Source of the DNA: Istiophorus platypterus | Taxonomy: Eukaryota > Chordata > Actinopteri > Istiophoriformes > Istiophoridae | Reading direction: 5' to 3' | Length of the DNA: 64,000 nucleotides | Assembly: GCA_016859345.1 (NCBI GenBank) | Contig: CM029129.1 | Coordinates: forward strand, 18,981,446 to 19,045,445 | Shown: positions 22,028 to 36,000 of the stretch, piece after piece | Layout of the letters: each line of letters begins with the position of its first letter | Position numbering within the stretch: position 1 is the first letter of the stretch | Made by a program: the position numbers and the translations under genes | Notes under the pieces: generated by a model | Databases searched by the model: none | Seen by the model: only the letters and a program-made list of their open reading frames with translations | What the model was told of the DNA's origin: nothing

Positions 22028-23754
22028 GTGCATGTGCGCGTATCATCTGAGGCCTTTGATTTGTCTCTGTAAGTTTCCCAACGCCCCACCTGCATAAAAT
22101 TCGGTAACCCTCTGATAACCCGTCGCCCTTAAGCCGACTCCTGAAATGCTGCTGCCGCTCCTCACCACCAGGGAGCAGTAGTCCATTAAAAAAAAAAATA
22201 AAATAACCCCTGTTCTCTGCCTGATTATTTAGATATAAATCGTGGCTGCATTTAAATGACTTGATTTGCCTTATCCAAATTAATCACCGGAGGTGCTTCT
22301 TTTCTCTTTCTCACACTGCTGAAATCTTTTATTTAGCCTGTAAGATGGCGGTTAATCTGCAAGAGAGGATTTCTCCAGCCTTAGCTGAATCTACAGTGTA
22401 ACTAATTGTGTGGTAAGTAAGCAGTATTTACTCTGAGGAATATCAACAGTTTAATTTGTTCTTCTCCGTGGGCCTTCTATTCTCATCTCTACTTAAGCTC
22501 TGAAGGTTTTATGTAAAAAGAGAAAACAATTGGAATTCTTAAAGCTATACTAAGAAGCACAGAATGTTTGACTGCTTTAAAAGTCTCTTCTTGTCTTCTC
22601 CTCTCTTTTCCTTTCCCTTCATATTCATCTCTCCTCCATATTACAATTCACAATAACAAGAAAATGCCATTCAAGCACTGCAACAAATGCCGAGCTCCAA
22701 AAAGCAACCAGAGCTGACAACAACCATCGCAAATTGACACTGCCTGTAGGGCCCAGGGCCGAGTGCTGTGTCTGATGCGTGATGGAGTGTGGCAGGCTTG
22801 TCCCTTATTAGACTCATCACCTCTGTGAAATCACATGAAATGGAGAGAATACGCTCTGTAGGGGGCATGTCACAAAGCCAACCAGCTGGAAGGAATTTCA
22901 CACACGAGCTGTAAACAAGTCATTAAGGCCTAGCAGTTCAGTTATAGGGGCTGGTCTGCATTTAAGGCACCGAAAAACACAGGGAAACGGGCTTTTATAA
23001 AAACTACAGTGGCAGGTGTTCCTTTGGGAAGTGGATGCAAACTAAAGTCTTGAGTATCACTCAATGACTTTTCTCGCCATTTCTCAGGTGGTTAATCTGG
23101 GAAAAAAAACGATTTGCAGATACAACAGATATTTACCCAATTTTCCACTAATTCGTGAAAATGACCCCCCGTTCCTCCGACTGAAAGTCAAAAGCTCGCA
23201 GGAGCACTGTCGTCTGTAATGTAAATGAGTGTGTGAGACGCGGGAACAAACTGGCGGTTTCACCAGACGGTAAACGTTTACCTGAGCGCCACTTTGTGTA
23301 AACTCACATGCTCATTGTGTTGATGATTACAGAGCAGCGGCGGCGCTTGAGATGCTTGTTTGGAGAGAAGAGTTCCTGGTGTGTCCTTTTGAATGCCTAC
23401 TTTTTCACGACTGTCATATGGGAACAAAGACGGACCAGATGTGAAACTGGATGCGCTTGTATGTCCTTGTGCGAAATTGTGTGTGCACAAGGGTGGGGGA
23501 TGGATGTTGGGGTGGGGTGCTCATCCCACTTTCAGCTGACCCAGGCAAAAAGTAATTGCAGGCTGGAGATGCAGCGGGGTAAAATCAGTGGTTTTGCATG
23601 TCGAGCCCTTTGCTTTTATGCCTGGGCTTCCTCAGGAAGCAACAGGTTCTATGCGGTTATGGCGATGGCGATGGCGAGGACAGAGCAGTGAGTGACAGGA
23701 GGCCCCACTCCTCTCATTGACATCGAGTGCTGAAAGCATGAGGAGTAACAGCTG

Positions 23755-24100
23755 TGTGATTGAAAACAAAGGTGCTTGTTATGCTGAAATGCCCATTCAA
23801 AGTGTATTACTTTACTCATGATACACTGATATGTAAAGAGCATTTTAAAGGTGTAGCTGCTTGAGCAGAGATTGATTTGAGCTACTCTATATACTGTTGC
23901 TTAGTTTAGACTCTAGCAAATGCATCAAATTTTAAAAACGGATTGAATATTTTATATATATAAAACATGCATGAGCAAAGTAACTGTAACTGTTCAATAA
24001 GAGTAAAAGTGAAAGTATTTCCAGCCAAGATGCAGTGAAGAAGAAGTGTAAAGTAGCATAACATGATAACACTCAAGTAAGGTACATGGAATCCATAAAT
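23755..24100 (-). repeat. Dispersed teleost repeat, family B, copy 1
   Basis: On the minus strand it reads like a repeat common in fish that opens GTAACTAAGTAC...TACTTGAG and contains ATGCTACTTTA and CACTTCTTCTTCACT-type sequence. The + strand shows AAGTAGCATAACATG and ACTCAAGTAAGGTAC. A related copy is at 58768-59045 in the other orientation. Confidence 0.6.
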
Positions 24101-27084
24101 TACCTGTCTCATTTTCCCCACTCTGAGAATACATAGCAAATAATTCTCGGTCCCTTAAATACTTAATATTCAGCGTATGAATAAATTGACTCATGAACAA
24201 TTCTGCTTCTACTCATTAACATTATTCTTTATGAGTCATTCATTTAAAGTTTATTCAAATGTGGCCAGGAGTGATGTTCTCCTAGAGTGATTTATCAAAA
24301 AAATAAATAAATATATAAACAAAAAAGTGCGTTCAATATGCAAAACATGGTGCTTTGCCTTGGATGACTGATGAAGCATATTCAAAATAAGAGAAAAAGT
24401 TGGAAGCAGAAAATATTCCCAGGGAAATTATCCTGTACACTTCCAACCGCCACACTGGGCTCTGTCACGGCATCACAGATTGAAACTCCCACCTCTTGAT
24501 TCTGGTGGGACAGAGGTGTGTGGGTGGTGAGTGTCTACAAACAAAATAAGTTCCCTCAGTGTTGTAGAGTCACATTTTAGGGGCTCAGCCTTGCAGTGAG
24601 AAATCTGCATTGTTTTCTCAGCGGTTATTTTTGGACTTTATGATGATGATGGTTACATCTCCTGGCAACAAGATAACATCATTTGCTCCTCGCATTTACA
24701 AATCCGAACAATAATAATATTCGGCAATTTTTATATTGCCCAACAAGAACGAAACAGAAATGTAGAATTGATTTAGATGAATCTGCCTTTGCTGGTGAAT
24801 GATAATGTGTGCTAAACTGGTGAATATTCATTGGGCTTTTAGTGGTGCGAATGTGAGTCCAGCTCTTCATAAAATGTCTATTCAAATAAATTAGCTTTTA
24901 TGATAAGTAGGGAATGTTGTTTTGTTTTGATTTTTTTTGTTGTTTTTTTTTGCTATTGTGGCATGCATGCCCAGATTTTATGCAAATGCAAAAATTTGAT
25001 GGGTTCCTAACCCTCATACTGTCTCATTAGCCTATGTGACAATTGTGAATCTTTTCACAGTCCCATGAAGGCTCAAACTCCAGAATCTCCATGTGTGGCC
25101 TTATCATAGCGGAGCAGCTGCTGTGCAGTAGGAACCCAACATCCCGTACTGTATGAATGTCATAAATCTGAGGCTGGACTTTTCCAGAAAGTTTCAAAGT
25201 GCTTGGTAGGTGATAGAGATGTGCTGTGAGGGATGAGCCAGGGTTTCGGCGCTAATTAGTCAGATGGGAGGAGAACAAATGTTTGTGAGATTTGAGACGT
25301 CCAGGGAGTCAAAATAATTGGCATCGCTCATAAACAGGTGCTTGTCATGCAGACTCCCTTATATGTTTTTTCTATGGAAAGTAATTTTGTGACGAACAAA
25401 CACTGCAGCTCAAAGTTCCATGTGAAACTGTCCACTAGTCTCTAATTTTCTCATCCTAATGATGATCATTTTTGCATCCCTCCCTTTGTCCCTCTTCACT
25501 CCCTCTGCCTCTGGTCAGACTTCAGCGTTCGGTATAATCCGTCTGAATGTGCTCACATGACACGGAGCAGATCCGGCATGCGTGGATCCGAGGTGGCATC
25601 TCTCATGTAAAATTGCAAGAAGAATGTTTCAAGCACATATAAAGAGTATGACAGCTGGAGGAGCTGGGGGTGGTGTGTACTTTGAAATAACAAGGCACTA
25701 GAAACCCTCTAATCACCTGACATTCTAAACGTAGGTGGTGGAGAGTCGAGAACAAAATGTGGTCACAAGCAGTACTTCTAAACTTCAGCCTTATGATGTG
25801 TGAGGGTCGTTAAGACTCAAGGCTGTCAGGGTTTGTAAGAGCAGCTTTTCAAAACAGCATATTTAAACCTTGGAGCCAGTTTCACAACAATAGGAAAAAA
25901 AAATCATTCAATGGCCTCATAGCGTCTACGATTTTTTTCCCATATTTGACAATTCATACACGATGGCATCAGAATGGATTTTGAATTCTGTCCCTCATTG
26001 ATGAACTTTTCCAAAAATTACTGAAAAGCGCACCCTGTTTTTCAGGCATCGCACAGCTTTTTTTGCACGAACCTCTTCCTGACTCTTATTTGATTAATGG
26101 CGGACCTGCTTTTCATTTGACCGGGACTGTTGCCAAAGCCAGAGCAAATCCCTCTCTGCCAAACGCTAAATATCAGATTAAAAAAATAAAATAAAATCCA
26201 AAAGCCTGTTTGTGAAGCTGGGGAGGGGGGGGTATTCTCTCATGACTTAGCCTTGACAGATGTTTCAACTTGCCGTACAAATCCCCCCCCTAGGACCACC
26301 AAGGTCTGGCAGGATGGATTTTCTCCTGTCTTAAAAATCAATTTGCACCATTTTTTTTGTTGTTGTTGTTATTGTTGGTCCCAACGGAGTGAATATTTCA
26401 CATCCCCACGCTGCTACTTATGGCAGTATTTTGGATTTTTAGTGGTTTTGCATTATATTGTAGTTTACTGAACTAGAACTGACAAGGACAGGGTCATCCT
26501 GTCTCCAGCCTACTGGGCAATGAGAGACTCTTACGGTTTTCTTTTTCCCAGCTTGAGGGAAGGTCAACATGTTTCAGAGGCCAACATTCAGCTGCTTGTT
26601 CGCCGCAAAAATAAACTACAAATATAAATAAATAAATGGATTTATGCATACATGAATAAGAAATTAGAAAACCCAGTCTCTCACTTCCATCAACATATTA
26701 ACACTTTTTTTGCAGGACGTGAGGAGTTAAAGTAAATGAGGAGGAACATTTGAGAGGATTGTTCAGGCTTAAAGTCACTACATGGGGAAAAATGGCAAAA
26801 GGCTTGTATAAGTTTATATAATCTCAAAAATTGTGGCCATGCCTTGATACCTTTCTTTTTTTTATTTTGTTGAATGATAGAACTCCCTATTTCTAAGCTA
26901 ATTATAGAGTTTTATAGTAAAATTGTCTGTGAAAAAATCACTTTTAAGGTTCTATGGATGAATTTCTGAAGTCGACTGTGCTCAAGAAATACCACTATGT
27001 GCAGAATGCTCTGTAGTTACTGGTCATGTTGAATGAACTTTATTGGCTCTGCTGGACAATCTAACAGTGGACACGTGAAATATT

Positions 27085-27086
<2 letters not shown>

Positions 27087-27130
<44 letters not shown>

Positions 27131-27132
27131 GG
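27087..27132. repeat. (GA)n microsatellite upstream of frem2
   Basis: About 22 GA units with one GGG interruption, 0.9 kb upstream of the frem2 start. Confidence 0.95.
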
Positions 27133-27599
27133 ACCGTACCAAGCTTCATTTCCCGAAGATGTAAAAATTGTTAATCATAATAATCATAAATGAACACTAA
27201 GACCTACTAGCCTGATTTATGTGCGAGAAACAAATGGTTTAATCTTTTTAAAATGATCCTTCATGAGATTTATTTGATAATTTTGGATAAAATTATCAAA
27301 TGATTTTTCAACCAAGTTAAACAAATCTAAAATCAAAGCAGTAACATAAAGCTGGTGGAGTCATTTCAATTTCTCTTCCTTTCTAGCCTGGAATATATTG
27401 ACAGTCTCTTCAGCCGTGGGGTTACAATTCTGACATTTCTCCCAAATTCCTCAGTGTCTTTATGGCCGAGGACGATATGATAATGTGATTTGTGCCACGT
27501 TGAGTTCATGGGCAATACTTAAAATCAGTCATATTTCTTCAGGGCGGTATTATCTAAGAATTCACTTACTAAATCTTGCAAAGATGCCCATTCCCCTGT

Positions 27600-28046
27600 C
27601 GCCCGTCCCGACGGGCTCACGCTCGGTGAGTGAACTCCGCGGGGGTAAACCCACATCTGTGCGCCTCGGCTCGTCCTCCGGTCCCCGCCCCCCGCCCCGT
27701 GAATGTCAGCTGCGCTGCCAATTGCCGCTGAGCCCGAGGTACCCTGCCCCTTAAAAAAAAAAGGAAAGAAAAGAGAAACCCTCCAATATGCGCGGAGGGG
27801 GGCGGGAGCGCTCTTACGCAGGATCTGGAGCGTCTGAAGTTAAAACTCCTGCGCGCTGTTCCGTGTCCAGGGTCCGGACGGACAGATGCGCGGGAGCAAC
27901 AGTGCAGGACTGACTCCCGGCACTTTGGGGCTTTTTCTTTGTTTTGTTTGTTTTGAATTATTATTTTCCTCGTCGAGTGGGAAACAACAACAAAAAAAAC
28001 GGCGCATTTTTTCCCGACATCACTTCGGCAGAGCGACCGCTTTCCG
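27600..28046 (+). promoter_or_regulatory. frem2: CpG-rich promoter region and 5' UTR of frem2
   Basis: Base composition switches from AT-rich to CpG-rich at about 27600 and stays so into exon 1. It contains a GC box (GGGGCGGG at about 27798-27805) and several C-rich tracts near 27680-27700. No TATA box stands out, so a CpG-island promoter is likely. The transcription start is unknown. An ATG at 27886 opens a 74-codon frame that overlaps the frem2 start out of frame and could act as an upstream ORF if transcribed. Confidence 0.6.
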
Positions 28047-31000
28047 ATGCGTCGGATCAGACCCGCTGCCGAGATGTCGCTCCGTAGACTCCTCCTGTGT
28101 CTCTCCTTAGCGGGTCTCGTTGGCGCGCAGCCCGACAGCTCTGGATTATTTTACGCGCTGAGGTCCGAGCTGTCCGAGGACGCGATCTTGGTGGCCAACA
28201 ACGGAATACGCGTGCCCTTCGGCAGATCGGTCTTCGTCGACCCCGTCAACGACCTGGTCATCCAAACTCAGCCCGGGGATCGGTGCAGCATCACCGTCCT
28301 GGATAACGACCCGCTCTCGCAGAGACCGGGGCACCTCTCTCCCAAAAAGTTTCCGTGCGATTTCGGTCCCAACGACGTGACCTACTCCCACTACGGGTCC
28401 AGGAGTCCGGCGAAGGACAGAGTGAGGCTGCAGCTCAGGTACGACGCGCAAACCGAAACCGTTATCATCCCGTTCATGATGGAGGTTGAGGTGGTTTTTA
28501 CGCAGCTCGAGTTACTCACCAAAAACATGCCCCTCACTGTCGATAATCTCAAGGGGACCAGTAGTCCCATCGATAAGAAGATTTTAGAGTTCACCTATGA
28601 CAGAGACTCTCATAAATGCGAGGTGGCGTCCCTGTCCAGCGGCAGCGCTCTGCCCAGGTACGGGAGACTCATCGATGGGGGGAAACTTTCCAAAATGATG
28701 GACTGCGACGAATTCACGCAAGCCGACATCCGCTACGAGCACACCTTCGACCGCAAGTCCCCCAACAGGGACTATGTCCCCATGGTTGTGGAGCTGCACG
28801 ACAAGGAAGGCAACCTGGTGAAACAGGAGTATTTCCATCTCATGATCCGCATCAAGGAGGGAGAGGAAAACACCCCACCCAAACCCAGCTTTGTGTCCAT
28901 GATGATGATGGAGGTCAGCCAGTTCGTCATGACTGCCCTAACCCCTGACATGCTCGCGGCGGAAGATGCCGAGTCGGACCCGGACGAGCTTATTTTCAAC
29001 ATCACCTCTCCCTTGTCCTATGAGGAGGGCTACATAGTCAGCACCGATGACAGAAACCTCCCCATCACGTCCTTCTACCAGAGAGACCTGAGGGATCTGA
29101 AGATAGCTTACAAGCCCCCCTCCCTGGACTCGGACACCGAGAGGATTTTTCAGCTCGAGTTCGAGGTGGTGGACGGGGACGGGGCCGTCTCAGACCCCTT
29201 CGCGTTCATGATCGTCGTGAAGCCCATGAATTCCCTGGCGCCCGTCGTGACACGCAACACGGGCCAGCTGCTGTACGAGGGCCAGTCCCGGCCCCTCTTC
29301 GGCGCCCACAACTTGGAGGTCAGCGACGAGGACGACCTCGACGCCGTCACCATCACGGTGGTGGACGGGCTGCGCCACGGGGACCTCATGGTGTTCGGCT
29401 CCCAGAGGAAGTTCTTCACGCCCGCCGATCTAACGACGGGAGTTGTTGTCTACCAGCACGACGGGAGTGACACCTACAGCGACAACATTGTCTTCAGGAT
29501 GACAGATGGGAAAAACGAGGTGGAATTCCTCTTCCCAATTACGATCGTTCCCACTGATGACGAGCCCCCGATTGTGAATGCCAACACTGGCCTGGTGCTG
29601 TTCAAAAACCAGATGATGCCTATATCTCCCCTCATGCTCAGTGCTGCTGATATTGACTCTGAGGACTCCACCATTAAATTCACCACCGTCCCTCCCTTTT
29701 CTACGATCGGCACGGTGCTCCTAAGGCAGTCGGACGCCCCCGAGGACCCCTCCTCTTGGAAGTTTAACTCTGAAGACGAAGTATACGAGAAGGAGGTGAC
29801 AGAGTGGCTTCAGAAAGATATCACCGATGGAAAGTTGTTCTACAAGCACACGGGCCCTCACAACACGGATACCGTCATGGATCAGTTCGTGTTCACAGTT
29901 CAGGATGACAACGACCCCCCTAATGAGTCAGGAGAGAGTGTATTTATAATCCGGGTTTTGCCTATCGACGACGTTCCCCCAGAGCTTTTCCCTGGCACCA
30001 CCTTGCAGATGACAGTCCAGGAGTACAAGCTCACTCACTTTAGCAAAGACGTTCTGCGCTACACTGATTTGGACTCCGAGGACCGTGACCTCAAATACAC
30101 AGCTATCCAGCCCCCGACAGACACGGATGAGAATAACCCGGTTACGTTCGGGTCTCTGGTTCTGACAGACAGCCCCGACACCGAGGTCACGGAGTTCACC
30201 CAAGCTCAAGTTAACCATCATAAGATATCCTACAGCCCCCCGGATGTTGAGCTTGGAATCACGGCCCACGTCGTTCAGTTCCGGTTCACCGTTGAAGACA
30301 CGGCAGGGAACAGCGTAGATGGGGCCTTCACTATCTACCTCCAGCCCGTCAACAATAAACCCCCTCAGATTACAAACACTGGCTTCACCGTGTTTGAGCG
30401 CGGCATGCACATCCTCACCATCGCAGAGCTAGATGCCACGGACCCTGACACAGAGAGTAAACTGATTACATTCACTCTAAGCCAGCCCCCTAAACACGGC
30501 CAGCTCCAGGCTGCATTCACTGACCTAGAGAAAAAAGGGGTTTTCCGACTCGAGGATATCTCCGAGGGGAAGATATCATATATTCATGGCGGTGAGGAGA
30601 CGACGAGCGATGAATTTCAGCTGGATGTGAGCGATGGGTTCCATGTTGTAACCGTGACGGTCAAAGTTAATGTAAAGCCTGTCGATGATGAAACTCCAAC
30701 CATCAGCCTGCCCGAGGGGACAATCGGGTCTCATATGGATGTGCTGGAAAACGGAGCCACGGAAATCACAACTAATGTCATTCAAGGCCATGATGATGAC
30801 ACAGACGACCTCCAGCTGACCTTTATTGTGGAGGACCCTCCGGTTATAGGTGAAATATTGGTTAAAGGGGTGCCTGCCACTAGGTTCACACAGGCTGATA
30901 TTATAAATGGTGTAGTCGTGTATGCACACACCGGTGGCGAGATAGGTCTCACCCCTCAGCAGGATGGCTTCAATTTGACTCTTACAGACATGTCCGATGA

Positions 31001-33048
31001 TTGGACAGTAGGTGGCAATAAGGTCAATGGAGTCCACGTTCGAGTCACTATTCTTCCCGTTGACAGCCAGGCCCCTGAGGTTGGAGTTGGGATTCAATTC
31101 AGCGTCATCGAAGGGGAGAAATACGCCATCGGCCCTCAGCACTTGAATGCTGATGATAATGACACTCCAACGGATGATATCCTTTGCACCATCATCGTGC
31201 AGCCGACTGCCGGCTATGTGGAAAATATATCACCTGCCCCAGGCTCGGAAAAGTCCAGGTCAGGAACAGCTATCAGCGCCTTTACCATCAGAGAGATCAG
31301 GGAGGGGAATATCTACTATGTGCAGAGCATTCATAAAGGAGTCGAGCCGGTGGAGGACAGGTTCACATTTAGGTGCTCCGACGGCATCAATTTCTCAGAG
31401 AACCATTTTTTCCCTATTGTTATCATCCCCGCAAATGATGAGAAGCCAGAGATTTATTTGAGGGAAATAGTCGTGATGGAGGGGATGAACATCGTCATTG
31501 ACACCCCAATTCTGAACGGGGCGGATTCCGATATCCCACCTCAGGAGCTGACGTTCATCATTTCCAAAGCTCCCAGACACGGTGCCATTTTAAACCAGCT
31601 ACCCACAGGCTCAGTTCTGGTGACTAATTTCACTTTAGATCAGATCAGGGAGGCATCAACTATTATTTATGAGCACGATGACTCAGAGACAACAGAGGAC
31701 AGCTTTGATGTAATTCTGACAGATGGGAAATACTCTGTGCAGAAAACAGCCGTGGTTATGATCGTCGCCGTTGATGACGAGACACCCCGAATGCTCATCA
31801 ATGACGGTCTGGAGGTGGAAATCGGGGAAACCAAAGAGATCAACAACAAAGTGCTCAAAGCGACAGATTTGGATTCAGATGACAGCACGCTAACATTTGT
31901 CATCCGGTTCGGGCCTAGTCAGGGCCTCCTGCAGAGGAAAACTCCCGACGGGTCCCTTGAGAACGTCACCCTGGGAATGAATTTCACACAGGCCGAACTC
32001 GATGCAGGGCTTATAGTCTACACGCACAACGGACAGGAGGGCATCCGAGACTTGGTCAAATTCGATGTCACGGACGGAATGAACCCACTGATCGATCGTT
32101 ACTTCTACATCACCGTGGGCGGCATCGACATGGTCTTCCCCGACGTCGTCAGCAAAGGCGTGTCCCTGAGGGAAGGTGGCAGAGTGACTTTGACCACGGA
32201 TCTCCTCAGCACCACCGACCTCAACAGCCCCGATGAGAACTTGGTCTTTACCATCACCAGGGCTCCCGTCAGGGGCCACTTGGAGTGTACAGACACTCCT
32301 GGGATGCCCATTGTGTCTTTTACTCAGCTGCAACTGGCTGGCAGTAAGATTTACTACATCCACAACTCCGATGATGAGGTGAAAATGGACAGTTTTGAGT
32401 TCGAAGTCACCGACGGCTACAATCCTATTTTCAGAACGTTCAGGATCTCTATTGTGGATGTTGACAACAAGAAACCTGTTGTGACGGTAAACAGCCTAGT
32501 CGTCACAGAAGGACAGATTAAGCTGATTACACCGTTTGAGCTCACTGCCGAGGACCAGGACACAGCTGAGAAGCTGCTTAAATTCACCATCACCCAGTTG
32601 CCGGTTCACGGCAAGCTCCTCTACAACCACTCCACACCTGTCACCAGCTTCACGAAACAAGACTTGAACGAAAACCTCATCAGCTACAAACACGATGGCA
32701 CGGAATCGTCAGAGGACTCCTTCTCCTTTACTGTCACCGATGGCACACACACTGACTTTTATGTTTTCCCCGACACTGTTTTTGAGACTCGCCACCCCCA
32801 AACCATGAGGATCACTGTTGTGGCAATAGACAACGGCGTCCCCCAGATCGTGGTGAACAAAGGCGCCCCCACCTTGAAGATCTTGGCCACAGGTCACCTG
32901 GGGTTCCCCATCAGCTACAAAGTGCTGAGGGCGGAGGACAGAGACAGCAGCCCGGCCTCCCTGGTGTTCCACATCACCACCCAGCCCAAGCATGGTTACA
33001 TAATCAACATGGAACACGGAAATGACTCCATCAACACATTTAGTCAAG
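28047..33048 (+). CDS. frem2: frem2 coding exon 1: signal peptide, N-terminal domain, CSPG repeats 1-11 and most of 12
   Basis: An uninterrupted 1667-codon exon ending TAGTCAAG before donor GTAAGT at 33049. Two in-frame starts exist: 28047 (weak context, C at -3) and 28074 (G at -3), the latter starting MSLRRLLLCLSLAGLVGAQ, a typical signal peptide; I favour 28074 as the functional start but list the longer form. CSPG repeats sit at roughly residues 282-392, 408-500, 512-640, 653-768, 780-878, 890-1004, 1014-1128, 1138-1240, 1252-1358, 1368-1472, 1482-1590 and 1603 onward. Each shows the family signature: an acidic D-x-D/E-D-xx-L stretch, FTQ-x-x-I/L, I-x-Y-x-H and D-x-F-x-F-x-V-x-D-G. Several N-x-S/T sites suit an extracellular protein. 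A single giant first exon is, as I recall, also the arrangement in human FREM2. Confidence 0.97.
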
Positions 33049-36000
33049 GTAAGTTCTGAGCAAAACTCTCGTCAGCATTATAATGTGTTGACCTTTGCAT
33101 GAATATCGCATGTGGATTTCATTATCAGATGGCAATTATTTTTGTTAATTATTTGAAGGGGCTTCATTGATGATAGACTCCAAGGAGAAAAAAAAAAGTT
33201 TTTAAAATGTCATCTGTCCTTTGTGGTAAACAAAAATTATTTGATTACTCAAAAGAATATTCCTCTCTCTTCTTTTCCTCTCCACAAATTATTATTACTT
33301 GTAGGCAAAATTACATTTGTGACATTTTGACAGGAAAAAATACGTTTGTCTATTCAAATGTTCTCTTTTTTTCCAGAAAAGTGTGATTAATGTGCTTTTT
33401 TTGGCAAATGGAAGTGGTATTTAATCTTCATTTTTTTCAGTCAAATTACTATGATACCCAAATGTATGTATGATTCTTTAACTTAAGAGAAAGCTAAAGG
33501 TAAGAATCCCTGAAGAACTGTAAGTTTTGATTTTTCGCACTGACTGCCAAAGAGTCTAATTTATGGGGTAATAATTATTCATATGTGTGACAACTGCTGG
33601 CTTGGGGATTTCAAGAGTTAATTTATGGGCCTGATTTAGACGTGCCTTGCTCATCAAATCATAATTAGCAGACCAAAGTTAGGGGCTGATGTTTCGCGCA
33701 AATGTCTTGTAGATGGTTAGAGATGAATAATTTATTATTTCTGCATCTCTGGGGAAATGTTCACATCTGATGTTCTCTACAGTGGTTTGTTAAATGAAGC
33801 AGGACGGAAGTAGAGGATCATGTGAAAAGGTCAGTGCAGACCTTTTAGTGACAGGTTGGCATTTGAGCTGCAGCACATTTTGACAGCTTCACCAGGTCAG
33901 TCTGAAACGGTTAATTGCAATTTGTGCATCGTAATAATTTGTATAGAAACCTGAAATCGCTCAACGAAATGCATTTCTATGCACCACCGGCATATGGAGC
34001 AGGATATGACACCTGAGCTATGAATTTGTGAACATTTTTGCCTGTGTTCGTGTCTGTTTATTGATGCCGCAGACAGAATGAAGACAACAATGCCACTGAT
34101 TGAGGTTTAAAGTGATGCAATCAATGCAGTATTTCATATCATGCTGAGGCAATTATACAAAGAAGTATGAAAATTCATCTCCTTGAGCTTGGCATAAGCA
34201 CAGACAGCGGCAGGGAACACAGAGGGGAAAAGAGCTCTTAAGTCTGCAGGAGACGGACACTTCTGACAACCACTGTGCGACTGCAGTCTGAGGAAAAAAA
34301 AAAAAGGGCGCAGATGAGACAAGAGTGCAGCGAGGAAGAGAGGCAGAGGGGCAGAAGAGGGGCAGTGAGAGCAAGTAAAGTGGAAGAGAGTGCAAAGGAG
34401 GCAGGAGGAAAGAGGGGAAGGGGGGGTGTAGGTGGCATGAGAGAAATAGAGAACGAGGGAAGGGGCGTGAGAGGGTGAGAGCAAACAGGCTCGTCAGAGG
34501 AATCAGTCAGGTGAAAGAGACAATCTCTCGCTCTTTATTTACTCATCCTATTTCCAGGGCACATCCCGTGAGGCATTCTCTTTAAATATTTGATGAACAG
34601 TGTGCCCCTGGTTCACAGTGTTGACTTTATATTTGCAAGGTCCTCGGGTTCAAGGCTGCGTCACTGCACAGAGAAGGTGCTCCTCCCGCTGCCTTTCCTA
34701 CACAGTCACTTCAGTGCTCACTAATGCAAAAAGATGAACAGTAATCCGACAGTGACACAACTTAATTGTCGCTTGCATCATTGCAAAATGTAAAGGGGTT
34801 ATGCATTTTCTTTTTTTCCTCTGGGCCTCCTAAGAGGTTCAAGATGCATCCCAGCAAGGAGTCAGGGGTTTATACTTTCATGAACCTCCTTCCTCGGACA
34901 TCTATTATTGAAGGAGGTGGTTCACAGGGGCCAAGCCCTTTCACAGTCTTGATGACTTTTTTTCTGCACTGTAATAGACGTTTCTGGAAAACAGTGAAAA
35001 AAAAAAAAAAAGGATGTGCAGGCAGAGCCCTGTAATTCAGAGAAGCTGTGGGAAAACAGCTGTGGAAGCGTAGGTGCCCGCCAGAATCCTGTTTTTAACA
35101 TTCTTGCCCCTCGTCTGTCATTAAACGTCCACTGTCACCTGTTTTTTCGGGGGGCTGCGGACACTGAGAGCCGCAAGGTTTCTGGATTTCAAAAAAAAAA
35201 ACGAAAACGTTTTCCTGTCGCTTCGGCTCGAGCCTCTCGGATTTTTGAGGTTGCGGCTTTATCGTCCTGGATTACAGATGCATGACTTTCAGAATGCTTT
35301 CTCCGGTAGAAAATTGTTCATGCTGAGTGCTGATAAGGAATTGAATCAGTGTGATACTTGAGACCTGCTGTTACTGTAGTTGATATGGTGTTGGAGCAGG
35401 ACAGCTTACATCTTTGAACAATTATGTGGCAGAGAGAGTGTTTGAACAAGCCATAAAGCCATAATACAGCTTCAAAGTGTGTTTGAGGCTATTTTTGCGG
35501 CCAGCATGAAACTTCACATGAAGGTTTTGTTTAATCTTAAAATGCAAACTGTTTCATAAACATACATTTTTAACCCTGGCAAGGGCAAATATCTTATCTT
35601 ATGCACAATTTATAATTTGGCCTTCACCTTGCATTAAGTTAGAGAGAGGTAGTTGTTAAAATTTTCATTGTGCATCATCTCCCATTGACATGGCAGTGTA
35701 ATGCTTCAGTTTAAAAAAAAATGGAGAGTGCCGTGGCCCTCATTTGCATTCTGTCATTAATTATATCAAAACATTTGTTGTTGTTTGCTTGTCATCTCTC
35801 TGTGATCTTTATGTTTGTCATCCTTTGTTGGTTTTCAGGTGGCAGGGTTTTTATCATGTTTGCATAAATTTCAGTTTGTTTGTTTTTTGTTTTTTTGGGG
35901 TCTTTTTGGTTGCTTTTTCCAGCACAGATTTTTACACCTGTTTTTATCACTCGCATGTTGCAGCTCGTGTCTTACAAAATACCAAAAAAAACCCAAAACA

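Larger units (their letters stand above)
15500..27590. other. Intergenic region between ufm1 and frem2
   Basis: About 12 kb without a supported gene. It contains two dispersed repeats (20045-20712 and 23755-24100), GA tracts (18272-18303 and 27087-27132), a GGT run (21312-21339), a GT run (22000-22027) and long G or C homopolymers (17221-17230, about 17667-17678, about 17972-17990). Short open frames here are of chance length and composition. Confidence 0.75.

Noticed and set aside
30576..31142. 188-codon minus-strand frame inside frem2 exon 1
   Set aside because: It lies opposite unambiguous CSPG-repeat coding sequence; long shadow frames are expected there and it shows no domain of its own.
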